A stretch of DNA of 64,000 nt from contig CM038727.1 in NCBI GenBank assembly GCA_021613375.1, forward strand, positions 1,933,481 to 1,997,480, written 5' to 3'. The translations under genes and the position numbers were made by a program. Shown piece by piece: positions 45,664 through 57,420 of this stretch (positions are counted from its first letter, which is position 1; each line of letters opens with the position of its first letter). The notes below the pieces were generated by a model, which was not told the origin of the DNA, searched no databases, and saw only the letters and a list, made by a program, of their open reading frames with translations. The stretch is from Megaleporinus macrocephalus (taxonomy: Eukaryota; Chordata; Actinopteri; Characiformes; Anostomidae).

Positions 45664-45955
45664 CTAAAAGTCTCAGGACTAAGTGATACGGTGGTCTAAA
45701 AGTATCAGGACTAAGTGATACGGTGGTCTAAAAGTATCAGGACTAAGTGATATGGTGGTCTAAAAGTATCAGGACTAAGTGATATGGTGGTCTAAAAGTA
45801 TTAGGACTAAGTGATACGGTGGTGTAAAAGTCTCAGGGTTAAGTGATATGGTGGTCTAAAAGTATCAGGACTAAGTGATATGGTGGTCTAAAAGTATTAG
45901 GACTAAGTGATATGGTGGTCTAAAGGTATCAGGACTAAGTGATATGGTGGTCTAT
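45664..45955. repeat. 32-bp minisatellite, about 9 units
   Basis: 'ctaaaagtatcaggactaag' + 'tgatatggtggt' repeats every 32 bp from 45664 (45664, 45696 and so on), inside the transposon described above. Confidence 0.97.
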
Positions 45956-46119
45956 TTCTACATCACAGCTTTTTCAGATTCAAATTCAAAAATATCATCA
46001 GAATCTGAAGAAGCAGTTCTGGAACATTCTCAGTCCCAGTCAGTCATAGTGCTGTTGTACCGCGGCGCTGTTCACGGTTGTCCACCAGTGACGTCACACG
46101 GTAGCGTTCAAGAGTTTCC

Positions 46120-46955
46120 ATAGTGAGCTCAGATTTTTCCATCAATGTAATTAACATCATCAGTTTTAAAGCAAATTAAGCAGCGAATTTGATTTTAGGT
46201 CATGTTTATATATTTTCAGTTTCTAAAACAATGTGAAACCACCAGGAGGGTCTATAAGAGGTGCTTAGCCTTTCAGGAACTCTCGCTGAGTGACTGAGTG
46301 TCAGTGTTTGCATGCAGGGCGCTACATCACGTATGTACACTATACGCCTCATCTGCTGAGCTGCTCGTCTAACAGATACCTCCACCCAGTGTTGATACTC
46401 CGGAGGCTGACAGCTCCTTCCCCGGAGAAATGATCACCCCCTCCTGACACCACTAACCCGGCACCTATGCCTGCGCCAGCCTCCGCTCTCTGGGGACTAA
46501 TGTAATTTCCCAGGACGGCCCTTCCCGAGCCTCCAGACACAGGTGGGGGATTAGGGGCGACAGTGGGACTCCTGTAACAGTAATTATGAAACATCTGCTT
46601 CGCGCCTCAGAGGAAATAAATCCGAATTCCTCCAAAACAACTTAATCCTCTTTAATTATCAAAGCGTCGGAGCCGTCGCGTGAGATAGTGGCCGGACAGG
46701 CTGTGTAATTACATCAGAATAGGCTGTTAAAGGCTTGATGTGCTTAAATGTAAGATTTTTTTTTTCTGTGTTGACGTCTTCTAATACGAGTACAGAATTA
46801 AAAAGATTCAGTGTTTATATTAACTGGATTACACTCAGTGCAGGCAAAGAATTTACACGCTCAACAATAAAGATGCCAGAAAGAGTCATTTGGCTGCTTT
46901 GGAGAGTGTGAAGAACATTTCTTTAACCTTCCTGTGAATCCTGGATTCATCACGC
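46120..46955. other. Unique segment, candidate conserved non-coding element
   Basis: 46350-46740 is GC-balanced and non-repetitive, with 'cttaatcctctttaattatc' and 'ctgtgtaattacatcagaat' (ATTA/TAAT cores). The 81-codon minus-strand frame has no recognisable product. Confidence 0.35.
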
Positions 46956-46959
46956 TTTC

Positions 46960-47450
46960 TAAATGCATCCATAAGGAATTATAAGGAGTTATATGGCATA
47001 TATAATATCTTATAATATCAGACATAATTACAGCTTTATGCATAACACTTTAAAAATACAAGTGTATATGACTCTATATATTGCCAGATTTATAAATGCA
47101 TAATAGCATCTGTTCATTAAAACACTGGAGGCATGTATGTTTTAAAATAATATCAATAATCAAGATTTATTTATAATAATATTATCAAGATTTTAGCAAG
47201 ATTTTAGAGATTCTCCATCAATCGGAATTGATCCGATCATATAACATATATGACAGCTTATAATGTCAGGCATATGTTCTATAATTACATTTTATTATTA
47301 AGTTTTCATACAAGTTTACACAATATAATAAAACAAGAGTATATGACTCCAGGTTTATAAATGCATTATAACATTTGTTCATCAGAACAATGGAAGCATG
47401 AATGCTGTAATACATAAGCTGTGGCTTTGAACAAGCTTTGCTATCAAACG
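46960..47450 (-). repeat. Diverged relatives of the 193-bp satellite, inverted
   Basis: Reverse complement of 47260-47300 contains 'tgtaattatagaacatatgc' then 'ctgacattataag', like the array at 14.6-17.1 kb ('tgtaattataactacttata..tgcctggcattatgag'). 46975-47050 shows a similar pattern. Confidence 0.5.
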
Positions 47451-47454
47451 TCAT

Positions 47455-48125
47455 GCTGAGCCAACATCAGCGTCTCTGATTGTTTATTTACTTTACGTTC
47501 AGATATCAGAGCTTTTTAAAGTGAGACCAGCGTCAGCTCTACAGTGCGTGAGCTCCAGTAGAACTCCAGTTGCTGCTGTCCGTGGTGCTGAAGTGATATT
47601 CCCGGCAGGTCTCCCAGTGACTCTCCTCATTATGTATCACCGCGAGTGTGGCTTCCGAGGTTTCCGGCTACACATCACAGGCGGAGGAACACAAACATTC
47701 CCCTCTTTCCCTTAACCCACCAATTATACATCATGCTCTCAGGCTACGCGCAAAATCAATTTCCCGCCGTGTTTACATTAGTGCGCTGCTCCCGAGATTT
47801 GGGCCCGAATGCCACTAAGGCCTCTCGGAGGGAGCCTAACCTGCTTAGAGCCGCTCAGCCAATCCTGTCGTTTCATCACATGAGGATTTCTCTGGATTTT
47901 CCTCTCTCCGGATGTGGGGAAATCCTTAAATCCCTATACAAGACTCTCCGAATGACATTTGAGGGAGGCTCCAGAAGTACACGGGAGGCTGAAGATACTG
48001 CGGGAAGGAAAGATGACGCGGATAGAAATCGGAAATACAACAACGGAGCGGTAGCATTCCTCAAATACGTGCCGTAGCTTCTCCTGGAGCTCAGGTTATA
48101 AGCAACACTCAAAACGTTTCAATGC
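47455..48125. other. Unique segment, candidate conserved non-coding element
   Basis: 47600-47960 is long, GC-balanced and non-repetitive ('cccaccaattatacatcatg', 'cgcaaaatcaatttcccgcc', 'ccgctcagccaatcctgtcg'). The 143-codon frame 47646-48077 (+) overlaps it, but its product shows no recognisable domain, so the segment is left as non-coding. Confidence 0.4.
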
Positions 48126-48138
48126 TGGATTCACCTTA

Positions 48139-48310
48139 AAGGGAACCCCGGCTGGTAACACTTGTTAGCCTTAATATGGTTTAATGACTCTAAACTATTA
48201 AGACACGTTAAAAAAATCACTAAAAGTTACAGATTTATTTATAAAATAACACTTTTATTCTAAATATTTAACGCAATGCCTGCTGGGTAGATGAGGTCAG
48301 ATGGTTTCAG
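48139..48310 (+). repeat. Dispersed repeat shared with 6853-7060
   Basis: Collinear with 6853-6960, beginning 'aagggaaccccggctggtaa'. See that entry. Confidence 0.6.
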
Positions 48311-48479
48311 GTCTAAACTAGACTGTGGTGTGAAGGAGTGAGTGTTAGTTACTAACTAGCTTAAAGAAAACCATGTACATTGTGTTGTTGATGTAGTTTC
48401 AGTGAAAGGCAGTGTGAAGACTGATATTAGTCTAAACAGCTTCACAAACATAAACAAGGAGAATAGTTAGTGAAGCAGC

Positions 48480-48810
48480 GTGTGGACCAACACAGCTACC
48501 CAAAGACCCCCACTCTGCTCTCCTCACTTCAGTCTGGATGAGTTTGAGTGGTTCAGTAGACCACCACTGGTGAGAGACTTGACGGAGACTGTTGGTTTTA
48601 AGCGGAGACTAAAACACAATGCAGTGCCACAGTTTCCCCAAACAGGAAGTCCAAAAGCTCCAGATTATGGAGAACCGCGAGAAGAACCGTGAACATGAAC
48701 AGGAGCTGGATTCTCTCCTGAGAACGTTTAGCGTTAGCGTCAGCTGCTTCTCCTCGTTTGTGGATCCTGAAGGTGAAAGTACAGTCTTAGTAGTGAACAT
48801 ACTACTTCAC
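48480..48810 (+). pseudogene. THAP-domain C-terminal half (gene or transposon remnant)
   Basis: The frame at 48480 reads QRPPLCSPHFSLDEFEWFSR and then GFKRRLKHNAVPQFP. This fits the second half of a THAP (C2CH) zinc finger: C-S-x-H-F (Cys codon at 48516) and the closing L-K-x-x-A-V-P-x-F. After it the frame closes at 48692. A second frame continues as MENREKNREHEQELDSLLRT, a charged, coiled-coil-like stretch to about 48813, suggesting one frameshift. The N-terminal half with the first zinc-binding Cys residues is not seen upstream, where an intron or deletion could lie. It could be the exon of a host THAP gene or part of a domesticated or dead transposase. Confidence 0.5.
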
Positions 48811-48813
48811 TAA

Positions 48814-49389
48814 TAAAGGAGTGAGAAGCTCAGAGACACTCCCGTTCAGTGTATCGAGCTGTTTACTGAGCGTGAATGTTTAGTCAGTAAGCTGTACCAT
48901 CAACACTGTCACTAGATGGATAAACAAACAGAAGCCAATAAGAACAATTACTGAACACTATTACTCCAAGCAAACACCAAACCCAACTGCTGCAGGACCC
49001 TGGGCCAGTACATGCTCTGCAGGTGCTCGTAGCTAAAAGGAGCCAGAGGTGTCGGGTTCTGAGCACGTGAGGTACATATGAGTGACACCACAGCTTGACA
49101 ACAGTGGGAAACAGAGGAGGTGGGAGGAACACAGCTTCAAAGCTCACGCAGGCCCAGGTGCACAGTGAGGTGACACTCATAGACAGCTGCCCATGAAATA
49201 TGGAGAACATAAACCTGCTCAGAAAACATGCTCTTCACCTCACGGTCTAACAAAGCTTCAACCTTCAGGAGGCCATCATTGAAAACCCCACCGATGCTTC
49301 CTAACATTGTTTTGGGGTTTTGTTCAATGGGATGGTTGATTTAATAGGTAAACATTGTCCTCCAGAACCCATATGATGAAACTGAGGAG
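48814..49389. other. Unclassified sequence
   Basis: A 108-codon minus-strand frame (48884-49210) has a hydrophobic, Cys/Trp-rich product without a recognisable domain. No other feature. Confidence 0.3.
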
Positions 49390-52300
49390 CAGTAAGTGGC
49401 CCAAAATGCTCTTGGTCCATTGGGGATTCTCCCAACGCTTCTGATTACATACTCCAGCATTTCATTTATGTTTTTCACTCCAGAGCCTTCTACGTCACGT
49501 ACTTCTCATACTTGTTGGAAATGTTCAGCACCTTTTCTACGTGTATATAGAATCTCTAAGATGGGACACAAGTGTTGTGAGAACATCATTAAACTACTGA
49601 AGGCTTCCAGGCTTCCATCATTTCCCATATAAACCCCGAAAAATAATGTGGTGTGCAACAAGGTTCTGGTCTAGCTGCTACTGTTCTCATTATATATGCT
49701 ATAACTGAGGTTTTTAAGTGCTGTACAACTAAAATAAGGTTTAAATTTCAATAATAGGCTTTAGAGTGCACAAGCTACAGTCAGCAAACCGGGACTGTTG
49801 AGGTCTAGGTCACTGGTTTAACCCCACTGTTACCTCATATATGCACTGGAATGTAACATTCATTGCTTTTCTGAGTGTTCTTGTGCTTATATTTGCTTAC
49901 GTTTACTCACTAGTGCACAGTAAGTGGTCCAAAATGCTACTGGCCCATTGGGAATTCTCCCAACTCTTCCATTTACACACTCTGGCATTAGCAGTAGCAC
50001 CGCCAATCAGTTTCAACTTCCATTTAGGTTTTTCACTCCAGAGCTTCCTACGTCACGTACTTCTCAAACTTGTTGGAAATGCTCAGCACCTTTTCTACGT
50101 GTATATAGAATCTCTAAGATGAGACACAAGTGTTGTGAGAACATCATTAAACTACTCAAGGGTCCAGGCTTCCATCATTTCCCATATAAGCCCCAAATAA
50201 TAATGTGGTGTGCAACAAGGTTCTGGTCTAGGGCTGCTACTGTTCTCATTATGTATGCTATCGCTGAGGGTTTTAAGCGCTGTACATATAAAACTAGGTT
50301 TAAATTTAAATAATAGGCTTTAGAGTGCACAAGCTACAGTCAGCAAACCGGGACTGTTGAGGTCTAGGTCACTGGTTTAATCCCACCGTTATCTCATATA
50401 TACACTGGGATGTAACATTCATTGTTCTTGTGCTTATATTTGCGTATGTTTACTCAATAGTGCACAGTAAGTGGTCCAAAATGCTACTGGCCCATTGGGA
50501 ATTCTCCCAACTCTTCCAATTACACTCTCCGGCATTAGCAGTGGCACCTCCAATCAGTTACAACTTCCATTTAGGATTTTCACTCCAGAGCTTACTATGT
50601 CACGTACTTCTCATACTTGTTGGAAATGTTCAGCACCTTGTCTACGTATATCTAGCATCTCTAAAATGAGTCACAAGTGTTGTGAGAACATCATTAAACT
50701 ACTCAAGGGTCCAGGCTTCCATCCTTTGCTCATATAAATAGCTCATGTGTTTTGTGTCATTTCCCATATAAGCACTGAATAATAATGTGGTGTCCAACAA
50801 GCTTCTGTTCTAGGGCTTCTATTCTCATTATATATGCTATTATTGGGTTTTAAAGTGCTGTAGTAATAGAATTGGGTTTGGATTTAAATAATAGGCTTTA
50901 GAGTGTACAAGTCATAGTCTGCAAACCGGGACTGTTGAAGTCAAGGCTGCTGGATTAACAATACTGTTACCACAAATATACACTGGGATATGACATTTAT
51001 TGCTTGTCTGAGTGTTCTTGTGCTTGTATTTGCATGGGTTTACTCATTACTGTACAGAAAGTGTTGGAAATGTTCAGCACCTTGTATACATATACTGTAT
51101 CTAGCGTCTCTAAACAAGTCACAAGTGTTGTGAGAACATCACTAAACCACTGAAGGGTCCAGGCTTCCACCCCTCACTCCTATAACTTTAGAATAGCTTG
51201 TGTGTTGAATAATAATGTGGTGTAATAAGGCTGCTTCTATTCTCATTATATATCCTATAACTGGGAGCAAACTGGGACTGTTGAGCTTAAGATCACTGGT
51301 TTACCCCCACTGTTACCTCATATATACACTGGGATGTAACGTTCATTGCTTTTCTGAGTATTTTCATGCTTATGATTGCGCAAGTTTACTCACTAATGCA
51401 CTCAGTAGTGTTCTTGTGCTTATATTTGTGTAAGTTTACTCAAGAGTGCATAGTAAGTGGTCCAAAATGCTACTGGGAATCCCATTGGGAATTCTCCCAA
51501 CTCTTCCAATTACACACTCCGGCATTAGCAGTGGCACCTCTAATCAGTTTCAACTTCCATTTAGGTTTTTCACTTCAGAGGTTCCTATGTCACGTACTTC
51601 TCATACTTGTTGGAAATGTTCAGCACCTTGTCTTTGTATATCTAGCATCTCTAAAATGAGTCACAAGTGTTGTGAGAACATCACGGAACTACTGAGGGTT
51701 CCATCCCTTGCTCATATAAATAGCTCATGTTTGCATCATTTTGGTGTGCAACAAGGTTCTGTTCTAGGGCTGCTTGTATTGTCATTATATATGCTATAAC
51801 TGAAGTTTTTAAGTGCTGTAGAAAAAAAAAAAAAGGGGTTTGGATTTAAATAATAGGCTTTAGAGTGTACAAGTCACAGTCAGCAAACTGGCACCTCAAT
51901 CAGTTTCAACGTTCATTTAAGTTTTTCACTTCAAAGGTTGATCTAGCACAAGTGTTAAGAGAACATTCCTGAACCACTTAAGGGTCCAGGCTCCCATCCC
52001 TCGCTCCTATAACTTCAGAGTAGCTTGTGTGTTTTGCATTATTTCCCATATAAGCACTGAATAATAATGTGGTGTCCAGCAAGGTTCTGTTCTAGGGCTC
52101 CTTCTATTCTCATTATACATGCTATAACTGGGGTTTTAAGTGCTGTACAAATAAAATTGGGCTTAAATTTACTTAATAGGCTTTAGTGTGCAGCTACAGT
52201 CAACAAACCAGGACTGTTGAAGTCAAGGTCACTGGTTCAAGGACTTCATATATACACTGGGATGTAACATTCATTGCTTTTCTGAGTGTTATTGGGCTTG

Positions 52301-53210
52301 TATTTGCCTGAGTTTACTCACTAGTGCACAGTAAGTGGCCCAAAATGCTACTGGCCCATTGGGAATTCTCCCAACTCTTCCAATTACACACTCCAGCATT
52401 GGCAGTGGCACCTCAATCAGTTTAAACTTCCATTTAGGTTTTTCACTTCAGAGGTTCCTGGTTGTGGTAAATAATCTGATTTCATTATTGATCAACTCCA
52501 GTGTTGCTCTATTAATGCCGGTATTGGAACCCCGTGAGAAAAGCTCAACGTAAGCTGCACTGAGAACCACAGAGAAGCTAAAACTGCTTTAATCTGCTAA
52601 AATAAATGGCTTCAGCTATCGATGGCTTACGTAGTCAGAAACTGTTTCTGTGCTCTGGGCTTGTTTCTTCGACTTCACGTCAATACACATTCTCTCCCGA
52701 AGCTCATTTAGACTAACTGGTGTCCTGGAAAGCAGCCGTGAATGTTAAACGACAAGCCACTGTCAGATAACTGAATCCCTGTTCGGGGGCCCAGAATACA
52801 GTGCATTTGGATTGTTATGGTTTGTTCGATGGTGGCCCAGTGGCGCTTAATTTTACAAGCAGTAAAAATTGTTCATGTAATTCCTCGACTTCTGTTTATT
52901 TACAGCCTGCGTCACATCCTTCTCGTACGTGTCGGAACTGTTCAGCACCTTGTCTACATGTATCTAGCTTCTCTAAAATGAGTCACAAGTGTTGTGAGAA
53001 CATCACTGAACCGCTGAAGGGTCCAGGCTTCCATCCCTCTCCCATATAAGCGTCATTTCCCATATAAGCACTGGGCCATAATGCGGTGTCCAACAAGGTT
53101 CTGTTCTAGGGCTGCTTGTATTTTTATTATATATGATATCACTGGGGTTTTAGGTGCTGTACAAATAAAATTGGGATTTAAATAATAGGCTTATAGTCAG
53201 CAAACCAAGA
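49390..53210. repeat. Tandem array of a ~550-bp LINE-like unit, about seven copies
   Basis: The landmark 'agtgttgtgagaacatca' recurs at 49571, 50129, 50676, 51124, 51666, 51951 (degenerate) and 52988, and 'cattgggaattctcccaact' at about 49418 (variant), 49947, 50494, 51484 and 52359. The best units are 540-560 bp; others are internally deleted. Each unit repeats frames with GPLGILPTLPITHSGISSGT and SRTSHTCWKCSAPCLR. One copy (51738-51795) reads GVQQGSVLGLLVLSLYML, close to the GVPQGSVLGPLLFSLYML core of L2-type reverse transcriptases, so the unit appears to include LINE sequence. The last copy is split by about 450 bp of unique DNA (52460-52905). Confidence 0.8.
52460..52905. other. Unique DNA interrupting the last array unit
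   Basis: The unit breaks after 'ttcacttcagaggttcct' (to about 52458) and resumes at 'gcgtcacatccttctcgtac' (from about 52909). The intervening DNA is GC-balanced ('cttcagctatcgatggctta', 'aagctcatttagactaactg') and unlike the array. It may be an insertion or a deletion product. Confidence 0.5.
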
Positions 53211-53282
53211 CTGTTACAACATATTAAGGCATTTGTCCTGAAGTACTGACCTACTGAATAATAATTAATAGTAAAGTATGGT

Positions 53283-53350
53283 GGTGGCACGGTGGTGTAG
53301 TGTTCAGCACTGTCTCCTCACAGTAAGATGATCTGGGTTGGATTCGCTCT
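53283..53350 (+). mobile_element. tRNA-like SINE head with A and B boxes
   Basis: 'ggtggcacggtggtgtagtg' + 'ttcagcactgtctcctcac' carries an A-box-like TGGTGTAGTG at 53293-53302. 'GGTTGGATTC' at 53337-53346 is a B box with one mismatch to GGTTCGATTC. The ~35-bp spacing suits an internal RNA polymerase III promoter. The body after 53350 is not recognised, so the copy is 3'-truncated or diverged. Confidence 0.65.
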
Positions 53351-53930
53351 TGGACTCGCCCTACAGTTGTGGAGTGTAATTCACTTTTACACCACTGTTC
53401 ACACTTTGAACTTCTTATAGTTTAGATGAAGATACAGATTCCAACTAGCATATAGACACTACAGATTACACTCATGACGTTGATTATTTTTATTAGTTAA
53501 TACCACAAACGGTGAATGTAACTTCAATGGTCTTATATCATTTAAGCTCCTTTAACTCTCATTGATGAGTAAAAACCAGTCCCAGATTCACTCTTGGCTT
53601 TTTCTTTTCCTCCTTCTTCTGTCTCTTTCCAGTCTCTGCCAAAAAGTCTATGCTGGGAATTCCTTCTTCTTGTAGCTGCTGAAGATCCATAGTTGTTGGC
53701 GTCTGATGTAGAGTTGGGCAGTTTGTGTAAGAGGTCTCGTGCATGGTTCTCCAAAGTTACGGAACGCTATAGAAGGCATTGCTTTTGGGTTAGAGCTGAT
53801 TCCTTCGTGACATTCCCCATCCAAACCATTCACATGCAAATAAAAAAATTATATAACGGCTTCAATTTAAATACAGTGAGTCACACCTGCAGCTCACTGA
53901 ACACTTTCAAAGGAGCTTCACCTGAGCTTC
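53351..53930. other. Unclassified sequence
   Basis: Contains overlapping minus-strand frames (53542-53839) without domain similarity. No repeat family identified. Confidence 0.3.
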
Positions 53931-53934
53931 ACCT

Positions 53935-54770
53935 GATCAGTCGAAAAGTCAAGACAGGGTCTTTTATTGTTTGACAAGTCTGAGCACTTGTCAACCAATT
54001 AGTCGACAAGTCAGGAAGACAATCTCTGGCACAGCATTTGTTTGATTGATGGGTCAGGACCACAGTCTCTGATAGGTCAACAAATCAGGAACACAGCCTC
54101 TGATTGGTCAAAAAGTTAGGTACACAGCCTCAGACTTGTCAACGAGTCGGAAGACAACCTTTGTTTGATTGACACGTCAGGAACACAGTCTCCGATTGGT
54201 CTACAAGTCAGGAATACAGTCTCTGATTGGTCAACAAGTTGGAAAACAACCTTTGTTTAATTGACAAGTCAAGCACACAGCCTCTTATTGGTCGACAAGT
54301 TGGAATGCAGCCTTTGTTGGATCGATAAATCAGAAACACAGCCTCTGATTGATGGACAAGCCAGGAACACAGTGTCTGATTGGTTGACAAGTCTGAACAC
54401 TTACCTTGTTTGAACGACAAGTCAGTTATACAGTTTCTGATTGGTTGACAAGTAGGATCACAGCCTTTGATTGATGGATAAATCAGGAACCCAGTGTCTG
54501 ATTGTTTGACAAGTCAAAAACAGGGTCTCTATTTGGTAGATAACTCAAGAACATGTTCTTTGATTTGTTGACAAGTCGGAACATAGACTTTGTTTGATCG
54601 ACAAGTCAGTTATACAGTTTCTGATTGGTTGACAAGTTGGATCACAGCCTTTGTTTGCTGGATAAATCAGAAACACAGTGTCTGATTGGTTGACAAGTCA
54701 ACAATACAGTCTTTAATTGGTAGACAATTCAAGAACACAGTCTCTGATTGATCTATTGAAATAAAGTGAC
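53935..54770. repeat. Diverged ~36-bp minisatellite
   Basis: More than 20 degenerate units of 'tgattggttgacaagtcagg' + 'aacacagtctc' type, with unit length 33-40 bp and alternating sub-types ('cctttgtttgatcgacaagt' versus 'gtctctgattggt'). Contains many CCAAT (ATTGG) words. Confidence 0.9.
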
Positions 54771-55164
54771 TAGTCTAAGTCACACCTGGCTTATTAATGC
54801 CTGCAGCTCACTGAACATCTTCAAAAGAGCTTTACCTTCAGAACTTTGCTCTGCAGGTCAAACTGCTTGGTCCTGATTCAATTGAAGAACTAAAAGCACA
54901 AAGCTTTCTTCGCTAGTTCACAGATAACGTTCCACTTCGTCTTATAAATGATAAAGATATCGGTTTCGAAGCAGGAGGGCAGAACAAAGTTTACAAAGAC
55001 ATTCTTTCTGTCAGACCCTCCGATGTTTTAGTCTTTCTGTAGCTGGGCTGCCGTCGTAGTCGGATCTGGAGCTGCGAGTACAGCATGTGTTCATAATTTG
55101 TGAGGAGATCCACCTGGCTGTGTGCCTCTGCCTCTTCTTGTCTGTCAGTTCCTCTTACTTTCCA
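54771..55164. other. Unique sequence
   Basis: No gene or repeat recognised. Confidence 0.35.

Positions 55165-55204
<40 letters not shown>
55165..55204. repeat. (CT)n microsatellite
   Basis: About 19 uninterrupted CT units, a polypyrimidine/polypurine tract that is mirror-symmetric. Confidence 0.97.
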
Positions 55205-55206
<2 letters not shown>

Positions 55207-55630
55207 CGGCTTGCTGTGTCCTTGCCTGTTTGATCTCGGCCTTGCAGCGCACAGTGTGAGCGGGCTATTAAAATTAATTTAGCTCCCTCCGGTTCCAGAG
55301 GAGGGAGTGGATGCCTGTTTTGATGGAGCGATCGTGTCACTCACATTCATAATCTTTACCCACGTAAATGGACAAGCTGGCCGGCGTCCAGGACGGGCCG
55401 GAAGAAAAGAGTAAACACAGTGAAAAATAAATGAGCGCCCTCGGTTCCCTTCTGCGGCAGTGTGCAAGTTTATTTACGACAGCGTTCGCGACTAATTGGC
55501 CAAAGAGAGCGTTCGCCACGCGCCCGTCCCAGGCCGGAGTCCCCGAGAGGAAGTCTTGTAGGCGGAAAAGATAAGAAGGCAGCATAGTTTTAAGAAATCC
55601 ACTGCGGAGGAACGTATGCAGTCCTTTAAT
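55205..55630. other. Unique segment, candidate conserved non-coding element
   Basis: GC-balanced and non-repetitive, with 'gggctattaaaattaattta' (55262-), 'tcacattcataatctttacc' and 'gcgactaattggccaaagag'. Open frames on both strands give no recognisable product. Confidence 0.4.
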
Positions 55631-55829
55631 GAACTTGAAAGAGTCTTTCTTCTGGAACCACTTGATGACTATGATCTATAAGACTGCAGGAGCCGCTCGG
55701 TGTAGAAGGATAGACCCCCGTTACTGGCCAGTCGTGAGCTGGATGTTGGGGAGCGAGCCTTGTGGCTGGACGGTCACTGCTCTGATGCCCTGAACTGACA
55801 GGACACGACTGAAGTGCTCTTAATCAAAC
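55631..55829. other. Unique sequence
   Basis: Nothing recognised. Confidence 0.35.
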
Positions 55830-56662
55830 ACCTCACACCCAACTGCTCCCCAGGTACTGTGGATAGGGCTGCTCACCACTCTGGGTAAGCATGTCTGTTC
55901 ACTAGTGTGTGTGTTCACTAGTGTATGTGGGTGTTTTAATACCCCCTAGTGTGTGTTCACTAGTGTGTGTGAGTTCACTTGTGTGTTTGTGTGTGAGTGT
56001 TTCACTGAGTGTTCACTAGTGTGTGTGTGTATGTGGGTGTTTCTGCCTCATAATGTGTATGTTAACTAGTGTGAGTGTGTGTTCACTAGTGTGAGTGTGT
56101 GTCTATGCGGGTGTTTCTGCCCGTAATGTGTTTGTTCGCTAGTGTGTGTGTGTATTCACTAGTGTGTATGGGTGTGTTCACTAGTATGTGTGTTTGTGGG
56201 TATTTCACTGTCTCCTTGTGTATGTGTTCACTAGTGTGTTTGGGGGATGTTTCACTGTCTCCTTGTGTGTGTGTTCACTAGTGTGAGTCTGTGTTTACTA
56301 GTATGTGTGTTTGTGGGTCTTTCACTGTCCTTGTCTGCGTGTTCACTAGTGTGTGTGTGTGTGTGTGTGTGGGTGTTTCACTGCCCCTTAGTGTGTGTGT
56401 TTACTAGTGTGAGTGTGTGTTCACTAGTAGTAGTGTTTATGGTTATTTCACTGCCCCTAATGTTTGTGTTATCACTAGTGTGCGTGTGTGTGTTCACTAG
56501 TATGTGTGTTTGTGGGTGTTTCACTGTGTCCTTGTGTGTGTGTTCACTACTGTGTGTGTGTGTGTTGACTTGTGTGTGTGTGTTTGTGGGTGTTTCTCTG
56601 TCTCATTGTCTGTGTGTTCACTAGTGTGTGTGTGTGTGTGTTCACTAGTGTGTGTGTAACTC
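55830..56662. repeat. SINE-tail-derived TTCACTAGTGTG minisatellite, locus 3
   Basis: Begins with the SINE-like 'cacccaactgctccccaggt' + 'actgtggatagggctgctca', then runs into many 'gttcactagtgtgtg' steps mixed with 'gggtgtttcactgcccc'. Less homogeneous than locus 1. Forward frames of up to 125 codons (Cys/Val/Phe-rich) are artefacts. Confidence 0.85.
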
Positions 56663-57080
56663 TAGAAAGCGTTAGCGGGTTTGGAAGCTGTCTGCTGGCA
56701 GATATTGGGAAGAAGGAATTGGAAATCTATTCAGCCCTTCGGAATTCTAGAACTTCTCATAGAACTGCACTGATGTTTCAAAGAGCTGCCTGAGAAGAAC
56801 CTGGTCTTCACTCTGCTGCTCATGTATTCACCTGAACGCACACTCAGTGTAAGAAGCAGAAGAAGCTTAGACGTTAACACCTTAAATCTGAGCAACAATA
56901 AACTACTGATGTTCTGGATCCTCTGTTTCAGCACACACAGCTCTGATATTCACTCCAGACCTTTACTTACGAAAACCTTTCAGACTAAATTAAAATCCTG
57001 AAGCTCCAGAGTGAGACGCATGAGCCTCGACGAAGCAATCCAGCAGCTCTGTCTCCAACTGCACACCTGCTGACCCATTT
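56663..57080. other. Unclassified sequence
   Basis: No gene or repeat recognised. Confidence 0.35.
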
Positions 57081-57420
57081 AAGGTGGAATAGAAAAATCC
57101 AAACAAGAAGCTGGACAGGTAGACTGAAGCACGAGCTGGAACCACTGAACCATTTAAGGTGGGATAGAAAAACCCAAACAAAAGGTGAACAGGTAGACTG
57201 AGGCACCAGCTGGAACCACTGAACCATTTAAGGTGGAGTGGAAAAATTCAAATAAGTAGACTGAGGCACTAGCACAGAACCACTGCATTACTTAAGGTGG
57301 AGTGGAGAAATTCAAGCAGGTAGACTGAGGCACCAGCTGGAACCACTGCACCTTTTAAGGCGGAGTGAAAAAACTGAAACAGGTAGACTGAGGCACCAGC
57401 ATGGAACCACTGCACCACAG
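57081..57420. repeat. 63-75-bp tandem repeat, five units
   Basis: 'aaggtggagtggaaaaattc' and 'aggtagactgaggcaccagc' recur with unit starts at 57081, 57156, 57230, 57294 and 57357. The shrinking unit length reflects small deletions. Confidence 0.92.

Larger units (their letters stand above)
44999..46119 (+). mobile_element. THAP-bearing DNA transposon with terminal inverted repeats
   Basis: The left arm GTGACGTAGATGGTGGACAA+C (45024-45044) matches the reverse complement of the right arm (46077-46097) at 18 of 21 bases. The outermost 'ggaaact' (44999-45005) is also mirrored by 'agtttcc' (46113-46119). The element is about 1.12 kb, contains a THAP-like remnant and a 32-bp tandem array, and lacks a transposase catalytic region. 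THAP domains are the DNA-binding part of P-element-type and some other transposases. A deleted non-autonomous copy is the simplest reading. Confidence 0.6.

Noticed and set aside
47646..48077. 143-codon plus-strand frame
   Set aside because: It overlaps a segment that looks non-coding, and its product has no domain features or splice support.
53293..53346. A functional tRNA gene
   Set aside because: A and B box-like sequences are present, but no acceptor or anticodon stem pairing is visible; a tRNA-derived SINE head fits better.
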